Part shown: in pieces, positions 12,761-24,200 of the stretch
Position numbering within the stretch: the first letter of the stretch is position 1
Layout: each line of letters begins with the position of its first letter
NCBI GenBank assembly: GCA_029721435.1
Contig: CM056577.1
Span: forward strand, 116,248,219-116,312,218
DNA from: Gymnothorax reevesii
Lineage: Eukaryota > Chordata > Actinopteri > Anguilliformes > Muraenidae
DNA length: 64,000 bases
Direction: 5' to 3'
Position numbers and translations under genes: made by a program
Notes under the pieces: model-generated
What the model was told of the DNA's origin: nothing
Databases searched by the model: none
Seen by the model: the letters and a program-made list of their open reading frames with translations, nothing else

Positions 12761-14280
12761 TCCACCCTCAGAGGGCTGAGGGAGTAAGTCAACAATGATG
12801 GTCACTCCAGAGGAGTATATTGCCCATAATGCATTGTATTTGTGCAGTTGGTGCAAGAAGATACATCCGTGCCTGGAGTGCAGTAATGTGCGTAAAACTA
12901 TAGTAAATAAACCTTCACCACTATTCACTGAAGGAGACAGTAGGCTTTTTCATTAAAATGCCAAAATGTCAACTGTGTACAAGTGTAAATACGCACACAT
13001 ATTTTTGTGTACTCATATGAAGTAACTTTTTTATAGCTCTATGTTGCCCTATTCATCCTACATTATCTACAAACTTGACATTTCATATTAACTTCCAGCA
13101 GCCTGCATGTGTTTAGTGGTTTTGTTTCTCTGCTCCCAGGTGTTGTCATTTGTATGCACTGCTCCTTCAGTGAAGGTCTGGTCTATTTAAATTCACTTTG
13201 TATTTACAGTGTTGCTGGATTGCAATGCTTGATTCCCTACAAAGCCTACCAGTTAGCTTGTGTCTTCTAGGTGTGAGTTTAACATTCCATTTGTTTTCGT
13301 AAAGAAAAGCAAAATTATTCTTTTGAGCTCTCAAGCCTTTATTTTGGTCTCTAGGTTGGGACAGCTTTCTTGTTAACCCTCTGTTCCAGCATGTTCCTCG
13401 GAGTCAAGTCTTCATTGGTCTCCAGGATTGGAACTGCATTTCTGCTAAACATTTCTGCTAAATTTCTGCTAATTCAACTGTCAAGCAGTCCTGCTTCAGT
13501 GAGGGAAATTCACCATCTGGCTTCTGCCTCAGGACGGTCACTGCCCTGGGCGAGAATGCCCCAAACCTCTCCAGTAAATACCACCCTTAGCTGGACTGCC
13601 CTTCTACTGTTCTGGGCTATGGTCTTTCCCTCTACTACTACCATATATCTATTAATAAATACTCCCTTGTGGATTGTACCCTGAATCTGTGTTTGGTTCC
13701 TTGTCTGGATTATAACAGTTACAGTGCTCTCCACTATTATAATATCTTGAATACTGGCATTATGAAAAAAAATGTGGTGGCTGCTAATCCTTTCAATATT
13801 TTACAGACAATAGCAAGAAAAATCTAACCTTAAATTCAAAGAAAATGATCAAACATTTTCCCCAAAAATGCATGCTGGCAAACCTCACTGGCAAACCTCA
13901 AGTCAAGGATACAAGGGAAATGTTAAAGGAACTAAATCTAAATTTCACAAATAGGCTCTCTTCATGTAATTTTCTATCAAGAAAAAAACATGGCAGTCAT
14001 TTCCCATAAGATCAAACAATTTTGGAGCAATTAGTAACTTTATACTTTCCCTGGGAACGCCCCTTTTAAATCGCCAGAATGGATAATACTGCCCTTTCTT
14101 AGTGTGACGCCATCTACAGAACTTAGGACCAATTTGCCGCATAGCCGGTATGTAAAACGTAATGTAAAAATATGATTTTGATCACCTCATTATATATATA
14201 TTTTTGTCGCCCCAGTGCTTAATTACTTCAAAGCTGATATGATTTACAATATGAGAAAAAAAAATTGGCTACATATATTT
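12761..14280. other. No gene; possible LTR-like 3' end near 13.65-13.73 kb
   Basis: Nothing is recognised except a stretch at about 13650-13730. It has AATAAA, then 50-odd bases ending in GTTACA, which resembles the R-U5 end of an LTR. No partner copy is in the window, so this remains a guess. Confidence 0.3.
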
Positions 14281-14440
14281 TTTTATTTAATCTTACACTA
14301 GTTTTCTTAAGTGGTTCACTTGCGTTCACCGTCTGCGAACGCTACTGCTAGACTATCCAGGTGTTTGGTTTTCCATTTATAACGACATATGTACTGCATT
14401 TTTTAAGTATATGACAGAGATATCTGGAATGAAAATCTAA
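14281..14440 (+). repeat. Dispersed repeat, copy 1 (copy 2 at 27895-28110)
   Basis: Blocks such as 'tttatttaatcttacactgg' (one change), 'gttcgccgtctg' (one change) and 'catttataacgacata' recur in the same order at 27.9-28.1 kb with about 45 extra bases there. The family is unidentified; no terminal repeats are clear. Confidence 0.6.
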
Positions 14441-14923
14441 TTCCTTGATCAGCTGTTCGCGAGTTTGCCAGACTGCGTGCCACACTTTGATGTCCATTTC
14501 AGTTCGTTCATTACGCTCTCCTGAGCATAATTTTCACATAATAAGAAATAAGAGTTAAATAGCGAACACGTTAGATTATTCACAGCATCCGGTCAGGCTA
14601 GAGTAAAACAATAATATGATATGACAAAGAGAAAAACATTAGAACAGGAGACAGGAGCCAAGATAAAGCGGCAAAAAGCAACTAGTCGTGCAGCAGCAGC
14701 CTGGGGGATGAATTGGCAGTGCGCTTGAGCAAAGCCCTTTCGGAGCGCTCGTGAAGAGAAGGCGTAAAACATGTGGAATACAAGGCATAGCCTGCTAAGT
14801 GCTAGCTGCAGCCAGCCTGCGCTGCAAGCGGTGCTCTACAATGAAAGCCCCTCCGAAACCCTGGCGTAGTTAACGCGCATTACAATTGCTCACTAGCGGC
14901 CTACATTCATTTTCTTCCGTTTT

Positions 14924-15250
14924 TCAGTACCCATCTGCTCTTCTTTCTCCCCTTTTCCCCAGTGCTTCTCTCCCCAAATTACTTTTGATTTTTGGGGTAC
15001 CATCTGACTTTATTATTTTCAACTTTTTCACCCCGAACTCTGACCAAAACCCTTTATCCTCGAAGTCGGAATTGTTGAAGTGGTCGCTACAAATTACACT
15101 TCTGTCGCTTGGTCCTTTCCATTTTGCGCAAATCAGTTTCACCCGAGACACCCAAATTTTACTCATTTTTTAGTCTTTTGGAAATTTATGAAGGCTGACA
15201 CCTTCTTTGTTTGTATTACTACAACCTGCCACAGTGCATCTGGTAGGCAT
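14924..15250 (-). pseudogene. THAP-type zinc-finger domain with an in-frame stop
   Basis: From an ATG at 15250 the minus strand reads MPTRCTVAGCSNTNKEG, then LHKFPKD, a TAA stop, and in the same frame RVKLICAKWKGPSDRSVIC followed by SDHF. This is the C2CH pattern of a THAP DNA-binding domain: Cys pair near residues 5 and 10, then Cys-x2-His. The domain is otherwise complete, with a start at the canonical N-terminal Met. The frame then runs through basic sequence to a stop at 14924. THAP domains occur in host transcription factors and in P-element-type transposases. No transposase domain follows here, so it is either a lone exon relic or the N-terminus of a lost transposon. Confidence 0.7.
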
Positions 15251-15987
15251 TTGCTCCCCCATTTCCCCAAATTTCGCAAGAAAATAACGATTTTATTAAC
15301 CTTCTATGACGTCAGCAGGTTAACGTGTCAATAACGCTGATTTTGGACCTAATTGTGGGCGGGGGAGAAACTGACTGAAAATCATCAGAAAACACGCCTA
15401 AAATTACTACTGTGTGTATTTTTATGGGACTTTTTGATGCAGACATAGCTCACAAGTCCAGAACTACGTGCCAAAGTACGCAGTAATAGATAGTCCCTTT
15501 AAATCAAGTTTCATCAGAATAACAAATTTCAGAAAGGTTGCCACAATATGCTTCACAGTAAGCCCTGGCCTGATCCCTCTCAAGAGCAAGCCTGCGGCGA
15601 TGAGGAAGGGCAAGGAAAACTCCCAATGTGGAACAAAGTAACAGGAAGAAACCTTGGGTGGAGCAAGGCTTAAGAGGGGAGGCCCATCCGCCTTTAACCA
15701 GCCCAGGGTATGAGTTTGAGTTTATGGTGACCAACCTCTTCAAAAAGTCAGTTGAAAAAGACAGTCTAGCATTTGATATCAACTAGGTTGGCGCCACAGA
15801 CCAGACCATTTTTCAATTGTGGAGACCAGGAAGCACTGAGGCAGAGGGCCAGATGGCAACGATGGCTCAGGGCAGCAGCAGCATGCTGGGAGGAGGGCCC
15901 CTGCACAGACGTGGAGATACAACACAAAACCAGTTAGTGGAGGGCAGCAGGTGGCAGCAGTGATAGGTATATGACTGTATGCACTAT
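15251..15987. other. No feature recognised
   Basis: No exon, terminal repeat or motif that I can support. A CAG/CTG-rich patch lies near 15880-15960. Confidence 0.5.
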
Positions 15988-16224
15988 GGGGTCTATTCTC
16001 CCATTAGCGCGAACGTTCTTTTTTTACGCGATTCGAGTTAAGCGCTTTTGAGATACGCGCATTCTCCCCTACTCGCTTCGATCACGCCCACAGCGCTTAA
16101 CTTCAGAATGCAGGCAGCCTTATGAAAGAGGTGTGACTGATCCAACAGAGAGGCAGACTCTGTACAAAGCTAATTGATAATGGTCCATGGAAAACGCAAA
16201 CCAGACTTTAAATTTTAATATCGA

Positions 16225-16418
16225 GGGCCTGCTGATAAAACCTCGTATCTCCAAACTGATAAGAAACAAAAACTGGTATGTCCATTATTCTTACCCACAG
16301 AATTAAACATTTTATTTAATTTATATTTTAAATTATATTTATCTATATATATATATATATTTTTTTTTTTTCCTGTGAAGTTTATAATTTTGAAGATACG
16401 AGGTTTTATCAGCAGGCC
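16225..16418. repeat. Palindromic insert inside the Harbinger element
   Basis: A 27-bp arm starting gggcctgctgataaaacctc at 16225 is repeated inverted at about 16392-16418 with one change, around an AT-rich centre with a TA/T run. It looks like a small MITE or snap-back element inside the Harbinger transposon. Target duplication is not obvious. Confidence 0.6.
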
Positions 16419-17073
16419 CATGATATGCGGCTATGATAGTAGGCCTATGTATGTCTGTGCGAATTACAAGAAGTAATACAAACATCTCTTTTATTTGTTA
16501 CTCTAGCCACCATGGCATTAAAGCTATGCAAACTAAATGCCGCTATAATGAAATAATACAGAATTTACCGCTTCTCAACCAGCGTAATCAGAGCATTGAA
16601 AATGTGCCTCTCCTACACTAGCCTGTTTGTTCCTTGGAAGACAGGGAAGAAGACAAAGAGAACATTCTAGTCACACAAAAATAACAATCAATGACAGTTT
16701 ATATGATCTCATTTAGAAATTGCGCTTTTGAAATTTCAAACAACTCCGATGTCCGGTTTGCAACTAAAGGACAAGGAAATGCTTTAACAAACAAAGACTT
16801 TTTACCCCGCACGCAGAAAAATCTGCGGGGCACTGTAAAAAACAGGCTGTCTGCATACCAGAGAAGTTTGCACGCAACAGGTGGTGAGCAACCATCATCC
16901 CCGGTGCATTTCACTGCACTGAGAAGGGGGTGGCATCCACTCTTTCTGCAGTGGAAATGCATGGAGAATAACTAGGAGTGGATACGTATGAAGGAGGGTT
17001 AAAATGGTCGTATTTATTTGCCTATACTCAAAGTATCACTGTGATAGATACTGGAAACAAGTTTAATATGGTT

Positions 17074-17527
17074 TCAAATATTTATTGTATTTTTTTGGCA
17101 TTTCAAGCAGTTCCGCAGTACATAGGCGTCATGGGCCGAGCCAGGGAATTTGGCACAGATGCTTAATATGCGCTTATCATGATCGCACAAAACCTGAACA
17201 TTAATGCTGTGCCGACGTCTGCGGTCTCTGTACATATTCTTATTAGTGGAAGGGATTCTGATTGCAACGTGAGTACAATCAATGGCTCCCACAGCACTGG
17301 GGAACCTGGCGACCCAGTAGAACCCCCCCCCCCCCCCCAACTCTCCGTCTTTCAGCTGGTGTTTTGGGGAATTTTAAAGTGGCTGATATGGTGCAGCATA
17401 GCGTCAACCAACTGTGCCGACACCATGACATAGATACCTGTGATATGTGCATGACATCACCTGCCACTCTCTCAAACGACCCCGATGCCAGGACCGACAG
17501 CGCAGTTGGAACCTTGATGACCACCAA
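17074..17527 (-). pseudogene. HARBI1-like Harbinger transposase fragment, frameshifted
   Basis: The first frame holds SFERVAGDVMHISQVSMSW, matching the helical N-terminal part of Harbinger nucleases. The second holds FPSAVGAIDCTHV (first catalytic Asp), RHSINVQVLCD and FPGSAHDAYVLR (second Asp). The frames switch exactly at a 16-C run at 17323-17338. The last acidic residue and C-terminus are missing. A live copy would excise and integrate DNA together with a Myb-like partner, which is not seen here. Confidence 0.82.
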
Positions 17528-18026
17528 TATGTTTGTAATTGTTTGTAATGCGTTTGTAATTGAACTATTTGGAGAACAGCCTGTTGCGTAATATCATAAG
17601 ATGATTATGTTTGGTAATTTATTATGGTAATGAGAAATGTAGTTTAGAAATAATGATGAACAATCAAATATTGAATGTCTCAACCTTTACCATATTAAAT
17701 AAAATAAAATTAATGTTAAAATTCGGCCTATAACCGACATCAAACGCAATATTCCATTTCCCCTTATGTTGGCGCATGACCTTAATACAGCCCTCAAAAT
17801 CGCTTAACAGAAAAAGCACGTAAGCCAGGGGGAGAATACGCGTAAGTGTTATTTGCATGAGAAACGCCCGAAAACGCCCCCGATTTTGGCCTTGCTCCGC
17901 CCCAAGTGCGTAACTGCCTTTGGGGCGCGTAATGCACAGACTTAAGTCGAGGGGAGAATACAAGTAGGCTGAAAAGCGCGTAGCTACGTGCTTTTTTCAA
18001 CTTACGCGCATAGGAGAATAGAAGCC

Positions 18027-19519
18027 TATATGACAAGACTCAGAGATGCCAAAGCTTACGTCTTGGGCGTGAGTTTCTCCTCTGAGTGGCATTCACATTT
18101 CTTTGAATAATTGCTGACTACGGCTATCAAAGCGCACTGAAGAAATTAACTTGCGGAACTGAGGGAAGAAGGAAATGTCTCGCACGTTTCACAGCTTGTT
18201 GCTTAGTGAGCCTCGCGGGCTGCGGGCTGTCCTGCATCTTTCGCGAGCCACTCGACCACAGAATTTATGAAGATATGCTGATATTTTACGTCGTCATTCA
18301 TGTGCGAAAGAAACGCCTCAATTTTGTGAAGCAAGGTATGACGACGCAAAAAAAATAAATTTGATTGTCGTTTTACCAATTCGTCCGAGAAACTTTCTAA
18401 TCAAGAAAAGTAAACTGCGACAGGTTTAGGCCATTCAGCACTGAAGGGTGAGCATTGAGCGTCCCTTTGCAGCAGCCGACGCATCGTCTCTGGTACCCAG
18501 TGCCCACTACTGCTTGTTATGCTCGAGTGGCCTTTGTGAATAGCAACTGGCGAGGAGTGGGACCGCTCACTCGGTTAGTGGTAGGCCGATCACTTTCTCA
18601 CATTCCAGTTACATTTCAGTCGTACTCACTATATGGTGAGTGGAGGGTGAGTGTGAATGTCGTTTCTGAATGCGGCCCCCCCCTTTAGCAAACTACTGCC
18701 ACATTCTCATACTCTTGAAACCATTAAAGCCTCTGTGGATTTCTTTCATATGGTGTCACCCAGTAACTAATAAATAAATAAACCCTTTGCAGTAATTCCA
18801 CCTGCAAACTCCAATAAAATGTGTTTTTTTTTTTATTTCTATGTTTTCATTTTCTGTCTAGTCTCACAGACACCCTCTACATCCAAAAATCATTCAATAC
18901 CTACTGATAGTGGGACGTTGTTTATTACCCCCTTCAAACAAAGCATCTCTCATCATGAAACATATATCCTTTGTCCAATTAAATGTCCATATTATTAGGG
19001 CCTTATCTCTCTGCTTCCTTGATAGGCATTCTACAATTAGGGAGCTTGTCAACATACTGAACAGTGAACACGTTCATTTTTTAACGGACGCCTGTTTATT
19101 TTAGGATGCGTTCGAGGCTGCAAACCTGGTCACTGCATTTGATAATTTCATTATGAAATGATTGCAATCTAAGAAGTTTTGTTTGGAGTGATCTGTTCTG
19201 AGTTTTTTATTGTAGATTTTGTCAATAGATGTGACAGTTTATGCGGTTTACACCATCTCCCCGTTTTCCATCATTTACTATAGATAGATTTTGGAGATAG
19301 AAATTATCGGTGTTACAGCTGGAGTCTTCTCTCTGTTTTATGCATCAGTTATATAAAATATTGTCGTCACTCATTTTCTGACAAGCTCCCTTACAATACC
19401 ACTTCTACTGACTATCGCTGCTCTCACATTTAATCCTTTCAAGAATATCCGACATGGGTGTCACTGGAAACCTTACAAGCTTCCGAAACCTTTACATCCA
19501 ATTTCCAATGAAAAGCGTA
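18027..19519. other. No feature recognised
   Basis: Open frames near 18455-18688 and 18910-19104 match nothing I know and have no splice support. Sequence is unremarkable apart from an A/T-rich stretch near 18780-18840. Confidence 0.45.
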
Positions 19520-19597
19520 CTTGTTCTCAACAAGCAAATGGTAACTTGTTTAAAGTTTTTTTTTCCTTAAAACAAGTTACTATTTGCTTGACAAGTG
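19520..19597. repeat. Imperfect hairpin of about 30 bp arms
   Basis: The arm 'caagcaaatggtaacttgtt' at about 19530 pairs with its reverse complement near 19570-19590 with one or two changes, separated by a T-rich loop. Similar aagta/caag-rich sequence follows to about 19640. Probably part of a MITE; ends not defined. Confidence 0.55.
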
Positions 19598-20707
19598 AAA
19601 ATTTACTTATCCCATTGGCAAGCTAGTCAAAATTACCTCAAAACAAGGACACATTTTTTTGTCTTACTAAGAAAAATGGTGATAGAAATGAGTGTTATGG
19701 AAGTGTAAACGAAAGTTCAATCACGAGACGTAGGATTCTCATGCAATTACACTTACCCAATCAGCGCCTTCGGTCTTCTCAATATCTGCTTCTGACGTGT
19801 TCCTGTCTGCTGTTGCACAGATTCCGCATCGCCCACCGCCTCCCCACCACCACCAACTTCTCGACTCCGGCCTCGTCAGCATCTACTTCATCCGTGTTAA
19901 TGTTAATGATTAGCGCCCTGTGTCCGCTAGGTGGCTTTGATGATCGCTCCCATCAGGGCGTTAAAGGAAAGCTACCTCGCGGCGCTTCGCCTGAAATTTT
20001 TTGGCTGGACCAATCAGCAGGCAGCTTTGGTGTTGACGTAATTTCCTTCTTTAAAAGCCAATGCATTGCGTCTACATTCAGCTCGTAGTTTACACGAATC
20101 GAAAGTGTAATCACACTGAACACATGCAGAGTGCAAACGCATTGTTAGACATAGTGCACCTTTCACTTTGGCGAGGCTTTGGTGGGAATTCGATATAAGA
20201 GGAATAGGGAAATTTATGTTGAATGAATCCAGTAGTTGGCGGTAATACACCAACAGGTCTGTAAACACCATAAAACCAAAAATAAGAAGAAGAAGCCTCC
20301 AACTCATAACGAGGCTGCGCGAAGCACTTTTAGAGCTTTCCCGTACAGGCGTTAGTATAGCGACAGTCAGTCAACGCGGAGCGCAACATAACGACTGTAT
20401 CATAGAGGTTACATCCGTGTGACCCTTCTGTCCAACAGGGAATGACTTTGCCCCTGCCTGCTACCCAGGCTGATCAGCGCCCCACCTCGCTTGAGGGTCC
20501 TCGAGGACGGAGTCATCGCCAAATCCTGAATTTCTTTCATGTCATTGCATTGTTAATAAATCTCCTTTCCTTAAAATCCGGAGTCTTCGTGATTGAATTA
20601 AGTCTTAAAATAAGTACATTTATCTTAGCTAGAATTTTTATCTTTCATTTTTTTGCAGTGAAATTATTGAAGAGTGGGAAATGTTTTTTTTCCTTTCCAT
20701 GAATATA
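19598..20707. other. No feature recognised
   Basis: The 115-aa + strand frame at 19741-20088 and its minus-strand counterpart show no domain. No terminal repeats are evident before the Tc1 left end at 20708. Confidence 0.45.
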
Positions 20708-21367
20708 CACTGAACAAAAATATAAACGCACCACTTGAAATATTGGCACCATTTCAAGTATGCCGTTATGAAATACCAAATATATTTGTTTTCATTTGCA
20801 AAAGGAATGTTTCCATTGATTGATGTCTAAAATTTCAGTTCAGCTCAGACATTGAGTATTTTTTTCACCCATGTAATGATTGGTATGAGTAAACGAGTGC
20901 GGTGTACCCAGACACTGCTCATACAGAATGAGCAGAACTCAGACAAACCTTTGGTCGGGGACTATAAAAGGCCACACCGAAATGTTTGATTTTGTCAGAC
21001 GCAGCCATGCCTCAGATGTCTCAAATTATGCGGGAGCGTGCCATTGGCATGCTGAATGCTGGAATGCCCATCAGAGGGGTCGCTGCACAGCTGAATGTTC
21101 ACTACAGTACCATAGTTCGTCTACGACAGCGTTTCCGACAGACTGGAAGCACTGCGAACAGGCCTCATCGGCGTCGTTCACGTGTGACCACCCCTGCTCA
21201 GGATCGTCACATCTGGCTGGTGCACTTGCGTGAACGTTTCAGACCAGCGACACGCACAGCCGATGAGACAGTCGGGCTGAACAATAGACGAATCTCTGCT
21301 CAAAAAGTTTGCAACCGCCTCCGAGAAGCAGAATTGCATGCTCGACGCCCTCACCGTGGGCTGGACC

Positions 21368-22515
21368 CAGGGCCGGCCCTAGGCATAGGCGACATAGGCG
21401 GTCGCCTAGGGCGCCATCTGCTGGAGGGGCGCACTGCCGGCGCCCTCCTCCTCTGGAAATTTTTAAAAATAAAAATCATTAAATGTCTTGTGACGCCCAC
21501 TTGCGCCCCATTTACGTTTTTGTCATAACAAAATAACTAGGGCTGTCAAAATTAACGCGTTAATGCCGATTAATCCATCATCATCACTATTAATCAGATT
21601 AAAAATTTTAACGCAATTAATCCATTTGCAGCGCAGAATTACTCAAAGTCCCTGAAACGTGAAAATGGATTAATCGCGTTAAAATTTTTATAATCCGCAT
21701 TAACGCGTTAATTTTGACAACTCTAAAAATAGCAAATAAAATAAAATAAAGTAAAGTGACTATGTTTGTCACTTGGCCATTTACGTCACGTGACGTGAGG
21801 GCGCATCTTAAGTTAGCGAACGAGCGATCAGTAAGAAGAGGACAAGTGGTTATAAGGCGTTCCATGTTCGTCTTTCATGACATCTGCCTGAGCCTTGATT
21901 AATTACGGGAATAAAGCTTTTGTTTTACATCCAATCAACGGAGGGAGCCATACGCCCTTTCTGAGTGTACAGAAGTTAAATGCATTAGATACTTTTCGTC
22001 AATAATAAAACCGTTCTGTTTTTAAACGGCACAGTGTAATAATTCTCGCCGTTCAATCATTGAACAGCAACCTTCTTGGTAAAACATATTTATACGACAG
22101 TGGGCTCCTTCTTGTTACACTTCTGTGAAGTTCCAGATAAATATTCACGAGAAAAGATTTTTACTTGAAATATTGAAAGCACTGAAAGATTCTTGTTGTT
22201 ATGGCACTATTGTTGTTGTGTATTTATTACACCAAAACCATGTTTCTTGCATTTTTTACTTACTTTACTTGTGACAGTTTTGATGTTGCACATAAGTATT
22301 TATTACTTTAAATCCATTATTTATGTATATTTTTCAAGTTTCAGATTTATTCCATCTATTTCGTTGTATTTCCTTTTATTTCATTTTATTAATGTTATAC
22401 ATTACCATATGTTTCCGTAAAGATTAAACAGTTTCTCAAGTATTTGTATTTCCTGAGGCCGGGGGGGCATTGAGCAAATTCGCCTAGGGCGCCAAAAAGG
22501 CTAGGGCCGGCCCTG
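21368..22515. mobile_element. Non-autonomous hAT element nested in Tc1
   Basis: The ends are cagggccggccctaggc and, inverted, ggctagggccggccctg. They are flanked by a perfect 8-bp duplication GCTGGACC (21360-21367 and 22516-22523), as hAT elements make. Subterminal repeats GGCGACATAGGCGGTCGCC and GCCTAGGGCGCC sit inside both ends. No transposase motif was found within, so it relied on an enzyme made elsewhere. Confidence 0.9.
21538..21725. mobile_element. 188-bp MITE nested in the hAT
   Basis: The left end starts tagggctgtcaaaattaacg and the right end, inverted, tagagttgtcaaaattaacg; both share the core AACGCGTTAATGC. The flanks are AAAATAAC (21530-21537) and AAAATAGC (21726-21733), an 8-bp duplication with one change. 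This fits a hAT-type MITE and makes a third nesting level. Confidence 0.85.
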
Positions 22516-23370
22516 GCTGGACCTCACAGACGTACGCCGCCGGAATCGTCTCGCATGGGCTAACGCACACTTCTGGTGGCCCTTGGCATAATGGAGAAAT
22601 GTGCTGTTCGCAGATGAATCAAGATTCAACTTGTATCACGCGGATGGGAGATGTCGTGTGTGGCGCCGTGTCGGTGAACGGTTTGCTGACACAAATGTCG
22701 CTCGGAGACTCGCCCATGGCGGAGGCGGTGTCATGGTGTGGGCGGGGATTGCACACAGACAGAGAACTCCATTGCATTTCATCGATGGCAACTTGAACGC
22801 CCAAAGGTACAGTGATGAGATCCTGAAGTACCGTTTGTCCAACAGCATAATGTCACGTTCCAGCATGATAACGCCCGTCCTCATGTCGCTAGGGTCTGCA
22901 CCCAGTTCCTCACAGCTCAGAACGTTCAGGTGCTGGGCTGGCCCGCATATTCGCCCAACATGTCGCCCATAGAACACGTTTGGGATGCTCTGGATTGGCG
23001 TATCCGGGACCGTGTTCCAGTCCCAGGTAATGCCCGGCAACTCCGGATAGCGCTCCAGGAGGAGTGGAACAACATTCCACAGGCCACCATAGACACTCTG
23101 GTAAACTCCATGCGTAGGAGATGGTGTTGCGTTGAGAGACACACGTGGCGGACATACGCGATACTAAACTGTGAAATTTATGGTATTCACCCCTGCCCTG
23201 TTGAAACTGTTGCCAAACTTTTGATTGTGCGTGTATCAAGGTGTAACGGACATCAATATGATCAGTATAGATGTCTTTATCATGTCGTAAAATTTGCTGA
23301 GGTTCACATTGTCCCATATGTAATACAATTCACAAAACATCTGGTGGTGCGTTTATATTTTTGTTCAGTG

Positions 23371-23944
23371 TATATAAAGGGCTTAATAGGCTTAATCACA
23401 GCAGATAAATGGGTGAGCTATTTTTTTTACCCATGGACATGCACTTCAGAGAAAATTATGATCTTGCACAAGGGGAGAATGGTAAACTCTCAACGTTTAC
23501 AACAATATGGTACCCAGATAACCGAAAAGATTAATTTCTCTGCTTTGGCTCGAATTGAATACCACTACTTGAATTTGAATATGCTGGGGTCTTTATTACA
23601 CCTCTCTTCAATTATGCTACACACATTATGGTGTTTAGACCCAAAGCAGTGTTAGTTACTTAGCCATTAATGTTCTATAAGTCTCAGTGAGTCCCCAGTT
23701 CAATCTTTTGTCCCCTTAAAATAACGCAGATGGGTTATAGCTAGTTTCCTCATCTCGATTTAAAATAATCAGATAAAAAAGGTGCTCTGGCTGAGAACAC
23801 GCAACCACTTCCTCAATGTTGACAATCACAGATGATTTTGCATTTGCTTATACCTAGTCATACCGAGTGTTTTGTTTTTTGACTCGACTCATTTGAGACC
23901 GGAGCATTCTTCACACAGTAATTTCTCCCTAACTCGTCTATGAG
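23371..23944 (+). other. Upstream region of the galectin-like gene
   Basis: This is the only sequence between the nested transposon and the start codon at 23945. It begins with TATATAAAGG, formed by the Tc1 target site, but that is about 575 bp upstream and its use as a TATA box is unproven. CACACAG at about 23912-23918 could be a 3' splice site of a 5' untranslated exon. Confidence 0.35.
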
Positions 23945-24020
23945 ATGGACAAGATCTGCAGCAACCCAGACTTACCCTCCTTTCATCTGAAAGAGAGAAA
24001 GGAAGCAGGGTCCTTCAAAG
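23945..24020 (+). CDS. Exon 1: N-terminal cytoplasmic tail
   Basis: The ATG at 23945 has a good context (G at -3, G at +4). The 25 codons read MDKICSNPDLPSFHLKERKE and end AGSFK plus one G, followed by a strong donor gtgagt. The peptide is short, charged and has no signal sequence, as for the cytoplasmic end of a type II membrane protein. I recognise no family from this exon alone. It was chosen because its phase-1 end matches exon 2 and because it is the first such ATG exon upstream. It lies about 575 bp after a nested transposon. Confidence 0.55.
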
Positions 24021-24200
24021 GTGAGTTTTTTCCCTCTTGCTCTGCTTATTCCAAGTCCTCAATGAGATGCAGCTGATGTCTTCACTTATTCTGCTTGATT
24101 GCTTGGCTCTATGAGCCTTTCCTTGAAGAACTTGCACAGACAAAATTTATGTCCAAGAAGTTGACCAAAAAAATAATTTTACTTTCATGAAGATTTAGCC

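Larger units (their letters stand above)
15988..18026 (-). mobile_element. PIF/Harbinger DNA transposon (decayed)
   Basis: The left end reads ggggtctattctcccattag and the right end, on the other strand, reads ggcttctattctcctatgcg. Both are flanked by the trinucleotide TAT (15985-15987 and 18027-18029), the 3-bp T-A/T-N-style target duplication of Harbinger. Inside, on the minus strand, is a Harbinger-type nuclease fragment. Further CTATTCTCC/ATTCTCCCC copies lie close to both ends as subterminal repeats. Confidence 0.8.
21007..23130 (+). pseudogene. Tc1-like transposase, interrupted and frameshifted
   Basis: Before the insert (21007 to 21367) the frame reads MPQMSQIMRERA with a helix-turn-helix region (RGVAAQLNVHYSTIVRL). 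After the insert it continues FADESRFNL (first catalytic Asp, about 22607) and GGGVMVWAGI. A small deletion and shift near 22840 moves the rest to another frame: QHDNARPH (second Asp) and NMSPIEHVWD (final Glu). Catalytic DDE residues are all present but in pieces, so the copy cannot make transposase. Confidence 0.88.
20708..23370 (+). mobile_element. Tc1-like transposon split by a nested hAT
   Basis: The left end is cactgaacaaaaatataaac at 20708; the right end at 23343-23370 is its inverse (gtttatatttttgttcagtg). Both are flanked by TA (20706-20707 and 23371-23372), the Tc1/mariner target. A Tc1-type transposase lies between them. Removing the 1148-bp insert and one 8-bp repeat leaves about 1.5 kb, the normal Tc1 size. 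Confidence 0.9.

Noticed and set aside
22930..23655. 241-codon frame as an independent gene
   Set aside because: Its first half is the C-terminal part of the broken Tc1 transposase; it then runs through the Tc1 right end into unrelated sequence.
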